A stretch of 23,584 nucleotides of DNA from Chitinophagaceae bacterium (lineage in GTDB: Bacteria; Bacteroidota; Bacteroidia; Chitinophagales; Chitinophagaceae). The position numbers were made by a program, and so were the translations under genes. The DNA lies in the NCBI GenBank assembly GCA_025362915.1, contig JANYEU010000149.1:1-23584 (forward strand). The letters are read 5' to 3'. This document shows, one piece after another, positions 1 to 8,610 of this stretch (position 1 is the first letter of the stretch; each line of letters starts with the position of its first letter). The notes under the pieces were generated by a model. The model was not told the DNA's origin, did not search any database, and worked only from the letters and a program-made list of their open reading frames with translations.

Positions 1-129
1 CCCATACCTATCCTCCTGATCATCTCGCTTGTAATACGCCTGACGGCTTTTGCCAAACAGCTGACAGAAATACGTGATTCCTAAGTTACCGTACATCTGT
101 TCAAGCAATACTACTGTTTGGCACCAGGC
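1..129 (-). CDS. IS3-family transposase OrfB, N-terminal fragment (runs off window)
   Basis: In the -1 frame relative to orfA the minus strand stays open to the window edge, from the slippery site at 135-129. The predicted sequence includes EQMYGNLGITYFCQLFGKSR followed by QAYYKR. This matches the start of IS3 OrfB proteins, where a short helical segment (LCxxFGxSRQAYYK-like) precedes the DDE integrase core. The catalytic core is outside the window. There is an ATG at 96-94, but the open frame upstream of it and the slippery heptamer suggest the product is mainly made as an OrfAB fusion. Confidence 0.8.
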
Positions 130-524
130 TTTTTTCTGATACTGATTTTCAGTTTTTCCTCTGCCACGTCTATCAGCAAATCAAGGGCAATATTCTTCAT
201 GCGGGCATCCGCCAATTGCTGCTCCAATTGCTTGTTCCTTTCCTGTAAAACGATTATTTTTTGCCTCTCTTCTGCTGTCATATCTTCCAAAGCTAACACC
301 ATTTCAGGTGCATATTTAAGTCGCCAACCACGTATCAAATCAAACCCATTCTTTGGATGGAAATGATACGTTTTTATCGCATCGGCAACACGCAATCGCC
401 CCTCTTCTATTTCACGAACTAACCATCGCCTAAAAGCTATCTCATAACTACATTTCTCATCCGTTCTATCGAACGAATTCGACACTTGCGTACTGTATTT
501 TTCCGCTACTTTTTCTTCACACAT
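111..524 (-). CDS. IS3-family transposase OrfA (helix-turn-helix subunit)
   Basis: This 137-residue protein has the OrfA layout. A DNA-binding helix-turn-helix region occupies roughly residues 35-75 (AIKTYHFHPKNGF and the following GWRLKYAPE). A leucine-zipper-like coiled coil follows at about residues 82-125 (IIVLQERNKQLEQQL), and the tail is basic. In this family OrfA binds the terminal repeats and, fused to OrfB by -1 frameshifting, gives the full transposase. Its 3' end overlaps the orfB frame by about 19 nt, and the slippery heptamer A AAA AAG is six codons before the stop. The start at 524 lies about 50 nt inside the element end. It is intact, with no internal stop. Confidence 0.85.
   Translation of the reverse strand: MCEEKVAEKYSTQVSNSFDRTDEKCSYEIAFRRWLVREIEEGRLRVADAIKTYHFHPKNGFDLIRGWRLKYAPEMVLALEDMTAEERQKIIVLQERNKQLEQQLADARMKNIALDLLIDVAEEKLKISIRKKPGAKQ
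129..135 (-). other. -1 programmed frameshift heptamer A AAA AAG
   Basis: On the minus strand the orfA codons AGA AAA AAG contain A_AAA_AAG in the correct phase for tandem -1 slippage. After slippage the reading continues without a stop into the OrfB frame. This is the canonical slippery sequence of IS3-family elements. A stimulatory downstream structure was not worked out. Confidence 0.75.
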
Positions 525-540
525 ATTAAATTTTACTAAT

Positions 541-574
541 TTTAAAATGTGTCAACTTTTTTTAGGGGTGGACA
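541..574 (-). repeat. IS3 terminal inverted repeat (orfA-side end)
   Basis: Read on the minus strand, this segment starts TGTCCACC, continues through an A-run and GTTGACACATTTT, and leads directly to the orfA leader. The TG start fits the family rule. The partner repeat is outside the window, so the exact repeat length cannot be confirmed. Confidence 0.6.
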
Positions 575-696
575 TATAAAACAGCATCACAATACATAAT
601 AAGCTTTCCTATTAAGTTTATAAACACCTCAATCTCTAATCAAATTAAAAAACTTTTATCGTTATTGCTACCCCCATCCATCTTTTCCACTACTTT

Positions 697-704
697 TATG
701 TTTG
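697..704 (+). promoter_or_regulatory. candidate Bacteroidota -7 box (TATGTTTG) upstream of the M3 peptidase
   Basis: TATGTTTG matches the Bacteroidota TAnnTTTG consensus and lies 25 nt before the ATG at 730. No -33 TTG at normal spacing is present, so support is partial. The rest of the 575-729 gap is AT-rich and holds nothing else I recognise. Confidence 0.4.
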
Positions 705-729
705 TTTTTCAATCAACTAAATACTTTTT

Positions 730-2874
730 ATGTCATTCTTATCTAAAATACACCTTGTATTGTCTATAGCCGCCCTACTATCATTTACTAATGGTGGCCC
801 TAAGCCAGCAACTATTAAAAGCACATTGCCTGCTACCAATCCATTCAGTAAAGTAAGCAAATTGCCGTATGGAGTTCCTGATTTTAGCCAGATAAAAGAC
901 TCCGATTATCAGCCCGCACTAGAGGAGGGCATCAGGGAGCAATTGGAAGAAATAAAACATATTGCAGAAAGCACCACGCCCCCCACGTTTGTAAATACAT
1001 TGGTGGCATTGGAAAAGAGCGGACAGCTACTTACGCGTGTAAACAATGCATTCAATCTGGTATCTGGTGCAAATACCAACCCCGTATTGCAACAACTGCA
1101 AGAGGATATTGCCCCAAAACTAACTGCTCTCAATGATGCGTTATTCTTAAACGGAAAGCTATATAAAAGGGTGGAGAAATTATATAATAATAAAGCAAAG
1201 CTTGCGCTGGATAAGGAGTCTGCACGGTTATTAGACTATTACTACCAACAGTTTATGAAGGCAGGGGCAAAGCTTTCTGATGATGATAAGACAATACTTA
1301 AAAAACTGAATGAAGAAGAGGCTTCATTGGGTGCAAAATTTAGCAATCAACTATTGGCCGCAGCAAAAGAAGGTGGATTGATAATAAGTGACTCTACAGA
1401 ACTGGCTGGATTGTCTCAAACCCAAAAAGATAACTATGCACTAGGGGCAAAGGCTAAAAACCTTGTAGGTAAATGGTTGATACCACTGAAAAACACAACC
1501 CAACAACCCCCATTATCTTCCTTATCGGTTCGTGCCACCAGGCAAAAACTGTTTGAGGCATCATGGTCGCGCGCAGAAAAAGGGGATAGTAACGATACTA
1601 GGGCTACCACTCTACGCATTGCCACCATCCGTGCGCAAAAAGCAAAACTGTTGGGCTATAATAGCTACGCCGCATGGAATTTACAAGACCAGATGGCGCA
1701 AACTCCAGAAGCAGTAGAGCAGTTCTTTGCCAAATTGGTGCCATCGGCCATTGGGAAAGCCAAGGAAGAGGCTGCCGATATTCAGGCATTGATAAATAAA
1801 CAAAAAGGTGGCTTTGATGTGCAACCATGGGATTGGGATTATTATGCAGAACAGGTGAGAAAGGAAAAATACAACTTGGATGAAAGTGAGATAACACCCT
1901 ACTTTCAACTGGATAAGGTATTGGAAAAAGGTATCTTTTATGCGGCCAACCAATTGTACGGATTAACTTTTAAAGAACGCCACGACATACCCGTATATCA
2001 GGCGGATGTGCGTGTGTTTGAAGTGTATGATAAGGACGGAAAACCATTTGCCCTGTTTTATTGTGATTACTATAAAAGAGATAATAAGAATGGTGGTGCC
2101 TGGATGAGTAACCTTATGGGACAATCTACCTTGCTAAATGGCAAGCCTGTCATTTATAATATCTGCAATTTTACAAAGCCCGCAAAAGGCGAGCCTGCAT
2201 TGATAAGCTTTGATGATGTAACCACGATGTTTCATGAGTTTGGGCATGGCTTGCATGGTTTGTTTGCCAATCAGAAATATCCAACATTATCCGGTACAAA
2301 TGTGGCGAGGGATTATGTAGAATTTCCTTCACAGTTTAATGAACATTGGGCATTGAATTCCAAAGTACTGAAACATTATGCCGTGCATTATAAAACGGGT
2401 GCAACCATACCTCAATCTTTGGTAGATAAGATAAAGAAGGCAAATTCATTAAATAAAGGCTATAGCCAAACAGAGATATTGGCTGCTGCTTCGCTCGATT
2501 TAAGATGGCATAACCTATCTGCCACCAATGAAGTGAAAGATGCTGATGTGTTTGAAAGCAATGCTTTAAAAAGCTTAGGTTTCACCTTTGCACCTGTACC
2601 ATCACGTTACCGTTCCAGTTACTTTCTGCATATTTGGGGAAATGGATATGCCGCAGGATATTATGCCTACGAATGGACAAAGATGTTGGAGGAAGATGCC
2701 TTCTCTTGGTTTATGGAACATGGGGGACTGACAAGAGAGAATGGGCAACGGTTTAGGGATATGATACTATCCAAAGGGAATACTGAAGATTATAATACGA
2801 TGTTTAAAAACTTCCGTGGTCATAAGCCAGACCTAAAACCAATGGAAAGAGATTTGGGATTGCCAGTGAAGTAG
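730..2874 (+). CDS. dcp: Secreted M3-family zinc metallopeptidase (peptidyl-dipeptidase Dcp-like)
   Basis: This 714-residue protein has an N-terminal hydrophobic signal segment (residues 1-22, ending SFTNGG), so it is probably periplasmic or outer-membrane associated. The M3/thimet-type active site is clear: HEFGH at residues 502-506 supplies two zinc-binding histidines and the catalytic glutamate, and E531 in DYVEFPSQ is the third ligand. Downstream are HIWGNGYAAGYYAYEW, typical of the Dcp substrate-binding tyrosine region, and the C-terminal FRGHKPD. Length is close to the usual Dcp length of about 680-720. Dcp removes dipeptides from peptide C-termini. It is a single gene between the IS end and a convergent secreted-protein gene. 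The family is certain; the exact specificity is inferred. Confidence 0.93.
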   Translation: MSFLSKIHLVLSIAALLSFTNGGPKPATIKSTLPATNPFSKVSKLPYGVPDFSQIKDSDYQPALEEGIREQLEEIKHIAESTTPPTFVNTLVALEKSGQLLTRVNNAFNLVSGANTNPVLQQLQEDIAPKLTALNDALFLNGKLYKRVEKLYNNKAKLALDKESARLLDYYYQQFMKAGAKLSDDDKTILKKLNEEEASLGAKFSNQLLAAAKEGGLIISDSTELAGLSQTQKDNYALGAKAKNLVGKWLIPLKNTTQQPPLSSLSVRATRQKLFEASWSRAEKGDSNDTRATTLRIATIRAQKAKLLGYNSYAAWNLQDQMAQTPEAVEQFFAKLVPSAIGKAKEEAADIQALINKQKGGFDVQPWDWDYYAEQVRKEKYNLDESEITPYFQLDKVLEKGIFYAANQLYGLTFKERHDIPVYQADVRVFEVYDKDGKPFALFYCDYYKRDNKNGGAWMSNLMGQSTLLNGKPVIYNICNFTKPAKGEPALISFDDVTTMFHEFGHGLHGLFANQKYPTLSGTNVARDYVEFPSQFNEHWALNSKVLKHYAVHYKTGATIPQSLVDKIKKANSLNKGYSQTEILAAASLDLRWHNLSATNEVKDADVFESNALKSLGFTFAPVPSRYRSSYFLHIWGNGYAAGYYAYEWTKMLEEDAFSWFMEHGGLTRENGQRFRDMILSKGNTEDYNTMFKNFRGHKPDLKPMERDLGLPVK

Positions 2875-2880
2875 GTGTCA

Positions 2881-2944
2881 GTTACTGGTTAGTGGTTGCT
2901 GGTTACAAGTAGAGATACCTCCAACTTGTAACCAGTAACTTGTA
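2881..2944. repeat. Heptad-phased hairpin array A (probable bidirectional terminator)
   Basis: The left half reads in 7-nt units: GTTACTG, GTTAGTG, GTTGCTG, GTTACAA. After two degenerate units the right half gives the complementary units AACTTGT, AACCAGT, AACTTGT. A 17-bp stem (2894-2910 with 2924-2940, two G-T pairs) closes a 13-nt loop. The array begins 6 nt after one stop codon and ends 10 nt before the stop of the converging gene, followed by a T-rich tract. Position and shape suggest a terminator for both genes. Confidence 0.7.
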
Positions 2945-2954
2945 CCCTTTTTAT

Positions 2955-4550
2955 TTATTTAATCTGTAAGATACCTGCCATATCCTTTGCCGAGGTAAAA
3001 AAGCCCATGCCCCTTTGGGCATAAAGTCCAATAGTAAAATTATCAATCAATGCACACTCACGTATGGCTGTTACCAGCTTTGCATCCTTATTTTCTTGGA
3101 TAACAGTTCTGGTAAGCGCACCCTTATCATCCACTACAGCCATTGCAAGAACGCTTTTACCAAAGCGAGTAACTGCTTCAGGCTTTTTCGCAATATCCCT
3201 TGTCAGGTTATCACCATCATCGTTATAAAATATAACCAACCTGTCTTTGTACGGCAATGCCTTAAAGTTACTATAGAAACGAATATTGATGGTGCTTTGC
3301 ATTTTAGGGATACGTGTTATAACTACATTGCCATTTGCTTTAACAGCCAAATCAATAATATCACCATAAGAATATTTCCAATAAGAAGGATTGTTATGCC
3401 ATACACCATCACTGTAATAAGAAGAACCAGGCACAAATACTTCGCTTGTATATTCCAATAGATAGTCTTTGCTACCATCTTTCTTGTCAACTATCTGGGC
3501 AAGTGTAAATTCGCTGGCCAATCCTGGATCCTTTTGCCTGTTGCTACCTTGGTTATCTTTTTTCATTTGGTCAATAAGTTCCTGCGGAAAAGCAGATAGC
3601 TTGGTAGTGGTTACCTGATTGGTTTCCTTATCGATGGTTGCAGCAAAAAAGCCCGCCACATATCCATTGTACTTGTTTTTGTAAAGACCAAATAAATAAA
3701 GGCTCTTTCCATTGTCGGCAGTAACCTGCAATTTATGAACAAACTTCCCGTTAAAATCAAGGGTGTATTCTGTTGGTTTGCCCTTTGCCTTATCATAAAA
3801 TATAAACTCTGTTTTATAGGCTGGCACCTTTTCTCCATCAGAGGATATTGCCTCCTTTTTTACTTCTTGATCGTAGTGTTTTATCAAAACACCCACCTTT
3901 CCTTCATTGGTAACTATGTGATCTAATATATCTATGTATTTATCCAAATAGGGTAGTTCTATTGTTTGTTCCCACTGCTTTTTCATATCAGCATCATACA
4001 CACCCAAATAATATTTCTGGTTTTCTTTTTTAGAAACAGGGGCTTCACCAAACATCAATATCTTAGACGAATCGCTTGATAGTGAATACCCAACTGTAGT
4101 GGTAGAACTTTTATTGATGGCATCAAAAGTTCCTAGCGAAATTGAACTACCAATAGGGTTTAGCGAAACAATATCTATTTGTTGTGCAAAATAATTTGTT
4201 GCCTTGTTGTCTTTATCATATTGGCTCGTAAACATATAAAGCTTATTTTTCACGCTTAATAGGTTGTTGAACTTGATGTTTTTATCTTCTACTTCAAAGC
4301 TTCTCACGGCAGCCTCTTCCAGCTTGTCGGTATAACGAACAAGAACGGGGGTAATTGATTTTTTAGAAAACATGCCTCCACCATGTTCTTCAAATCCTAG
4401 TTTAATCATGTCGCCACCCTTACCTTTTACAAAAGAATTAAAGGTGAGTTCTGTCTTGCTTTCTTGTCCCCATGTTATCTGCACTTTCTGTGCTTTTGCA
4501 ACAGTCAGGGTAAAAAGAGTGAGGGTAATCAATAAATTTTGTTTCATCAT
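2955..4550 (-). CDS. Secreted protein of unknown function (531 aa)
   Basis: Residues 1-21 are a signal peptide (MMKQNLLITLTLFTLTVAKAQ) of the AQ-ending type common in Bacteroidota. The mature part is about 510 residues, with no lipobox, membrane segment or catalytic motif I recognise. It is rich in beta-strand-like stretches such as KYYLGVYDADMKKQWEQ and SLYLFGLYKNKYNGYVAGFF. These resemble repeating beta-sheet units, possibly a propeller-like fold; this is an impression only. It converges with the M3 peptidase gene across a hairpin array and is divergent from the outer-membrane barrel gene, with 52 nt between starts that must hold both promoters. Similar secreted proteins without a known role are common in this phylum. 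Confidence 0.8.
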   Translation of the reverse strand: MMKQNLLITLTLFTLTVAKAQKVQITWGQESKTELTFNSFVKGKGGDMIKLGFEEHGGGMFSKKSITPVLVRYTDKLEEAAVRSFEVEDKNIKFNNLLSVKNKLYMFTSQYDKDNKATNYFAQQIDIVSLNPIGSSISLGTFDAINKSSTTTVGYSLSSDSSKILMFGEAPVSKKENQKYYLGVYDADMKKQWEQTIELPYLDKYIDILDHIVTNEGKVGVLIKHYDQEVKKEAISSDGEKVPAYKTEFIFYDKAKGKPTEYTLDFNGKFVHKLQVTADNGKSLYLFGLYKNKYNGYVAGFFAATIDKETNQVTTTKLSAFPQELIDQMKKDNQGSNRQKDPGLASEFTLAQIVDKKDGSKDYLLEYTSEVFVPGSSYYSDGVWHNNPSYWKYSYGDIIDLAVKANGNVVITRIPKMQSTINIRFYSNFKALPYKDRLVIFYNDDGDNLTRDIAKKPEAVTRFGKSVLAMAVVDDKGALTRTVIQENKDAKLVTAIRECALIDNFTIGLYAQRGMGFFTSAKDMAGILQIK

Positions 4551-4602
4551 TTAGTTAATTTGGAAGTGAAGTAACTATTTTCGCTGCAACTAAACGAAAA
4601 AA

Positions 4603-5388
4603 ATGAAATTAAGATTTAATTTATTCCTATCAGTACTATGTGTAATTGCCAGTTTTAACCTACAAGCCCAAAGCCGAAAGGCCATTAAAGATAGCAGTAC
4701 CGTAATTATCTTTAACCAATCTTCTTCCTCAACACCGTACAAGAAAAAGAAAAATAGTAATGACCAAAACATTATCAAGATTGCCCCATTAGGATTTTTA
4801 AGTGGTACATCCCCCATTATATATGAGCGTAAAATAACAGATTATTTTACGGTACAGGTATCTGCAGGTGTTACTAGCAAAAACTATTTTAGAAATACGA
4901 TTCAAAATACCGGAGATAACATCCACCTACAATATACTTGGGATGATAGCTATACAAATGTTTCTGCCGCCCCTTACAATTTTGATATCAGGACAGCCAA
5001 ACTGGGAACCATGTTTAGCATACAACCACGTTTTTACTTTGATAGCGAGGCACCTGAAGGAAGTTTCTTAGGATTATCTTTTGATAGTTACCGATACAAT
5101 TATTCTATTCCAGGAATAGTTGGTGATGCAAACAATTTTAAACAAAGTGGTGCCGACAAGTCAGAATACGACCAGATAACTGATTTTATGGTTCATTTTG
5201 GAACACAATACCTATACGACAAACTTACCTTTGAGTATTCATCCGCAATAGGTATGCGTAGTGTAACCGGGAATAGATATGCGGCGGGCGTTGTTGGCAA
5301 TACAAATACCATTCTTCAAAGTACTTCTACCTTTAAACAAAACATCCTCCATTTTAATATTGGCATTAAGGTAGGCTATCACTTCTAA
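4603..5388 (+). CDS. Probable outer-membrane beta-barrel protein (261 aa)
   Basis: A signal peptide (MKLRFNLFLSVLCVIASFNLQA, cleaved before QS) is followed by a lysine/serine-rich segment at about residues 40-52. After that come alternating hydrophobic/polar strands, for example YFTVQVSAGVTSKNYF and LTFEYSSAIGMRSV. The sequence ends HFNIGIKVGYHF, with the aromatic C-terminal residue typical of Bam-inserted barrels. The size suits an 8-10 strand barrel. The substrate or partner is unknown. A TATTTTCG box at 4576-4583, one mismatch from the -7 consensus, may be its promoter. No terminator was recognised after it. Confidence 0.72.
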   Translation: MKLRFNLFLSVLCVIASFNLQAQSRKAIKDSSTVIIFNQSSSSTPYKKKKNSNDQNIIKIAPLGFLSGTSPIIYERKITDYFTVQVSAGVTSKNYFRNTIQNTGDNIHLQYTWDDSYTNVSAAPYNFDIRTAKLGTMFSIQPRFYFDSEAPEGSFLGLSFDSYRYNYSIPGIVGDANNFKQSGADKSEYDQITDFMVHFGTQYLYDKLTFEYSSAIGMRSVTGNRYAAGVVGNTNTILQSTSTFKQNILHFNIGIKVGYHF

Positions 5389-5464
5389 TTTAAAATATCA
5401 GTCAACATTAGACATAGGATCTAAAAGTATTTTAAATGATTCCATTTTAGTCACAATTGTGTAA

Positions 5465-5492
5465 TTGCAATTGCCGTGAGTCAATAACTTTG
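5465..5492 (+). promoter_or_regulatory. Candidate Bacteroidota promoter (TTG-N17-TAACTTTG)
   Basis: A perfect TAnnTTTG -7 box (5485-5492) is preceded by TTG (5465-5467) with 17 nt between them. It stands 24 nt before the ATG at 5516. This supports ATG 5516, rather than GTG 5492 inside the -7 box, as the start of the broken metallopeptidase gene. Confidence 0.5.
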
Positions 5493-5515
5493 TGACAACA
5501 ATAAAACTTTCATTT

Positions 5516-5755
5516 ATGAATACCCTGTCTTACATCTCCAAAGCATTACTTGTATTAATCATTGTGTCATTTGTGTTTACCAAAACAAATGCCCAGATGA
5601 GCCCACAAATGCAAGAGGCCGTTACAAAATATAAGAAACTGATTGATGGTGCCACCAACCCGCAAGACAAGATAAAATATGCCTTGATACTACAGAATAT
5701 CATTACGGGCAAGATGGCAATGGATACTTCGGCAACCAGTAGCCTTACCTACTAA
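5516..5755 (+). pseudogene. Segment 1 of the broken metallopeptidase: signal peptide and start
   Basis: This segment encodes 79 residues from ATG 5516: the signal peptide, then a helical stretch (MSPQMQEAVTKYKKLIDGAT), ending TSSLTY before TAA. The next frame continues as PTNSADALKLNNKKIGEL. The upstream limit for the shift is a TGA in the next frame at 5685-5687. The change in sequence quality puts it close to 5742-5749, at one of two CC doublets. Confidence 0.65.
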
Positions 5756-5819
5756 TTCGGCAGATGCACTAAAACTGAATAACAAAAAGATAGGAGAACT
5801 GGAGCAACTGAAAAAAAGT

Positions 5820-6179
5820 ATGGATACTTCTACTTCGAGAGAAGATAAAAACGATTTTCGTTTGCAGATGATGGGCAAGGATCAGGCAATAATAAATGCC
5901 AGCAAGGAGTCGGGCAAGCACATGGTATTGCAACCCGGAATGGTAAAACTACCTTATGGCGAACAACTATCGATGGATCCTATGGCGCATATTGATACGT
6001 CGCTCGTATCGGTAAACTTTAGTGGTATAATTTCGCATTCAGATGAAAATGAACACTTTACTGGAAACTTTGATGGGCATACTACTGCTGCGTACATGTT
6101 TAAACAAAATGGCATTATACAGGTGGTCTGTAATGAAGTAAAGGACTCCACTAACCAGCCTTCCCGGTTCATATCATAA
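5820..6179 (+). pseudogene. Segment 2 of the broken metallopeptidase
   Basis: The useful frame begins near 5745, although the first ATG is at 5820. It encodes a helical linker and a polar domain (for example SVNFSGIISHSDENEHFTGN) and stops at TAA 6177-6179. The next frame continues SYHNLSGSASYNSVMEHSG. The shift must lie between the TAA of that frame at 6139-6141 and 6179; this interval contains TTCCCGG. No function could be assigned. Confidence 0.6.
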
Positions 6180-6210
6180 CCTTTCTGGCAGTGCCAGTTA
6201 TAATTCAGTC

Positions 6211-7689
6211 ATGGAACATTCAGGTCAAGACCATGGTGCATCGAATAATCTGTTCGGTTTTGTCTTTTATTATAATCCATTATCAAATCAGTATGCAGTT
6301 GCTGCTACAGCAGGTACACTTAGCCAACTTTACTCTGCAAAAAAAGGAACATTTCTCCTCTCGTTTGCAGGTTCAAACAACCCGGCCGAATGGACAACAC
6401 CAGGTGGCGAAAAACCTAAGGCTACTAATGAGCATGTTAATATATGCCAGTGTAGCAAAACAAGCAATGGTTTTACCATCAGCTATTCGGGTGTTTTTGA
6501 TGGGGTTACCCGATCATTTGACTGCGAAATCTCCTTCACGAATACTTCAAAATACATTGCCTATATTGTTCCAGTATCTAAAGCAGATTATGAAAGTTGG
6601 CTGCCCCAAGGTGATCAGATAGGCAGTACCCCTCCAGAAAATGGTAATACCACCAGCTTTAAAACCATCATTGTAGAGAAGGCGCATCCTACGGTTGATG
6701 TTAGTAGCAGTCATCCATTTAAAGTAAAATATACCTTAATCAAGGTGTCCAACTGCAAAGGCATCTGCTCCAACTATCCTTTTATTAATGACAATCCAAA
6801 TACAAAGAAAGATTTAAAGTGGGATAATTCACTTACCACACATCAGGCAGACTTTGATGGGCTGAACATTGAAGCCGACAATATCAGCTCAAAAGAAACA
6901 AATGGTGCAAGTGTGGTTGCGGTGGTGAAGAGTGAGGATTATGGTGCCTACGGCGAAATTATTGCCGATGTGGTATTGCAAGAGGATGGTAAACCACTAA
7001 GGGCTTTAAATAACTATGATAATGGATTTATACTAACCATTCCTTTTGATAGAAATGGCAACCAGATAGCAGATGCCTGGGAGAAAAGGCCTGATATAAA
7101 TATATATGATAAGAACTTTAGTAAAGAATGGGATGAAGATAAAAAGCCGGTTAATGGTAATGATGGTGACGACATTGCCTTGTTTGATGAGTATAGAGGT
7201 TTTGCGGTGATGGATGCAGATAATAATTTGATGTATAAGCGATTATCTCCCAACGAAAAGGAACTATTTACCATTGCCGCCAAAACTGAATATAGCGATG
7301 AGGTACGGAAGGGAGTGGAAGGATATGCTGCCATCAACCATATAAAGGTATATCACTTTTTGTACGATAAATACGCTGCTTCTGAACCGGGTGCCACTGC
7401 CCTATACCGCCGTTGGATTAATTTTAATAGTCCGCTAGATCATAAAACGTTTGCGGTGGTAATTAATATATATACCGGCCCAATAGTAAAGGATGGTTCG
7501 CTGGGCTATACCAAATCATTGTATGATGATGCATTTGACGAGGCACATGATGGTGCTTTTTATCCGGCTGAAGTAAATTATTGTTTTATTCAGGAAAAAG
7601 AAATAGAACAACAAGAGGTTTTAAAAGAGGCCACACCCCCTTTGCAATCCGGCACAGACAGATGGAAGCGCACCCGATGTTTGTTATGA
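6211..7689 (+). pseudogene. Segment 3 of the broken metallopeptidase (largest open part)
   Basis: The frame is open from about 6142, with first ATG 6211, for up to 492 residues. It contains the DRNGNQIADAWEKRPDINIY calcium-binding-like loop near residue 275, then DEYRGFAVMDADNN and SPNEKELF. It ends in an out-of-frame tail (QSGTDRWKRTRCLL). The +1 frame gives LCNPAQTDGSAPDVCYEHG instead, which joins smoothly to segment 4. Taken alone it could be called a complete hypothetical protein, but it lacks a signal peptide and the zinc site. Confidence 0.65.
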
Positions 7690-7696
7690 GCATGGA

Positions 7697-8095
7697 ATGA
7701 TAAAACATATAGCACATACCAATACAAACTATAATTTTCATATTGATGGGGCAACGCTAGGTACTACCATACAAAAAAATGCACTTACCTTAACTTCCAG
7801 ACTAATCATCGTATCTGTAACACACGAATTGGGACATGCCACACACATCCATCATCATCACGGAATAGATGCAAGAGCAAGCTATGGTGGCGATGAATAT
7901 TGCCCTACACGCTATTGGATAGACCCAGATGGTAACGACGACAGATTGCCATTTTGCACAACGCATAATGATTGGACGATGGCGTTTCTGGCCATGGCTT
8001 GGAACCCCGTAGCAGGTCTGCCAGATGGTAAACCCTATCAACTATGTACCAGTGTGGATGATTGTTTCCATCAATTGGCCTTAAAGAAAAGGTAG
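7697..8095 (+). pseudogene. Segment 4 of the broken metallopeptidase: zinc-binding domain
   Basis: This segment of up to 132 residues from ATG 7697 carries HELGHATHIHHHHG at about residues 49-62. It is a HExxH zinc motif followed by further histidines, close to the metzincin pattern HExxHxxGxxH but with His where Gly is usual. A GGDEYCPTRYW block follows. As an isolated ORF it has no export signal, so function is unlikely unless it is joined to segment 3. Confidence 0.65.
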
Positions 8096-8135
8096 TGGAC
8101 ATGATTGGGGTTATCAGTTGTAAATTGATTTAGAC

Positions 8136-8180
8136 AAAAAAGTGCAGTCACCATCGGGTAGGTAGTAGCTGGGCTTTTTT
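8136..8180. terminator. Possible terminator after the broken metallopeptidase
   Basis: AAAAAAGTGCAG (8136-8147) can pair with CTGGGCTTTTTT (8169-8180) with one mismatch and one G-T pair, leaving a 21-nt loop and ending in T's. The stem is mostly A-T and imperfect, so support is moderate. Confidence 0.4.
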
Positions 8181-8590
8181 TATGCTTAAAGTGAGCTTAA
8201 ACTGCTTTTGCATAATAGCTCGTTTGCCTTAGATAGATACTTGCCTAGAGAGCCATGCAGGGTAACTCCAATAAAAGAGTCTTTACTATGTTAATTGTGT
8301 TTAGTACCGACAAAAGCGGAGCGTATGCAACTTGCTTATATCTACAATGATAAAACCTTATCCTTGACTCATGCCATGGGGAAATAGGATGATAAATTGG
8401 ATAGCGACTCACTATATTCGCCCTCACCCTTAGTAGTATTTGAAGAACCCCATGTGGTAGTTTGTTCTTAATATAATTATTATGTTTGTTCTCACTTTTG
8501 TGCAATTTAGTATGCCGATTAGCATTTTAATGCATTTGCCTCAATACTATATGCCAGTGCAATTAATATTTTAACATGCATTATTTGTTT

Positions 8591-8610
8591 AGACGCATTA
8601 TAATGCGTCT
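8591..8610. repeat. Perfect 20-nt palindrome AGACGCATTATAATGCGTCT
   Basis: The sequence equals its own reverse complement over 20 nt. It is followed by CTAC and lies 38 nt before the lptC start. GTAGAGACG...CGTCTCTAC-like palindromes recur, to my memory, between genes in many bacteria, so this may be a small dispersed REP/MITE-like unit. An operator is the alternative. There is no second copy in the window. Confidence 0.65.

Larger units (their letters stand above)
1..574 (-). mobile_element. IS3-family insertion sequence, partial (cut by window start)
   Basis: The element is transcribed on the minus strand. An upstream orfA and the beginning of an overlapping orfB are joined by a -1 slippery heptamer, the layout usual for IS3-family transposases. 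Its 5' end is taken at 574, because the minus strand there begins TGTCCACCCCTAAAAAAAGT, with the TG terminal dinucleotide typical of IS3 ends, about 50 nt before the orfA start. The other end and the target-site duplication lie outside the window. The reading frames seen here are intact, so the copy may be active. It sits 155 nt upstream of the M3 peptidase gene and points away from it. The subgroup within IS3 was not determined. Confidence 0.85.
5516..8095 (+). pseudogene. Secreted zinc metallopeptidase-like gene broken by three +1 frameshifts
   Basis: Four consecutive open segments (ending at 5755, 6179, 7689 and 8095) each lie one base forward of the previous one and read as one protein of about 858 residues once three bases are skipped. 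It starts with a signal peptide (KALLVLIIVSFVFTKTNAQ). The middle contains a calcium-loop-like stretch (DRNGNQIADAWE) and DEYRGF, a pairing I associate with secreted metallopeptidases. The last segment has the zinc motif HELGHATHIHHHHG. Each shift can be repaired by deleting one C from a C-run: CC near 5742-5749, CCC at 6163-6165, CCCCC at 7636-7640. It has its own promoter-like sequence. As it stands, no peptide joins the signal to the zinc site, so it is a pseudogene, a sequencing artefact or, less likely, a recoded gene. Confidence 0.75.

Noticed and set aside
8245..8505. Open frame of 86 codons on the minus strand in the 8.1-8.6 kb gap
   Set aside because: Composition is basic and irregular, there is no signal peptide, domain or family-like pattern, and no promoter was seen.
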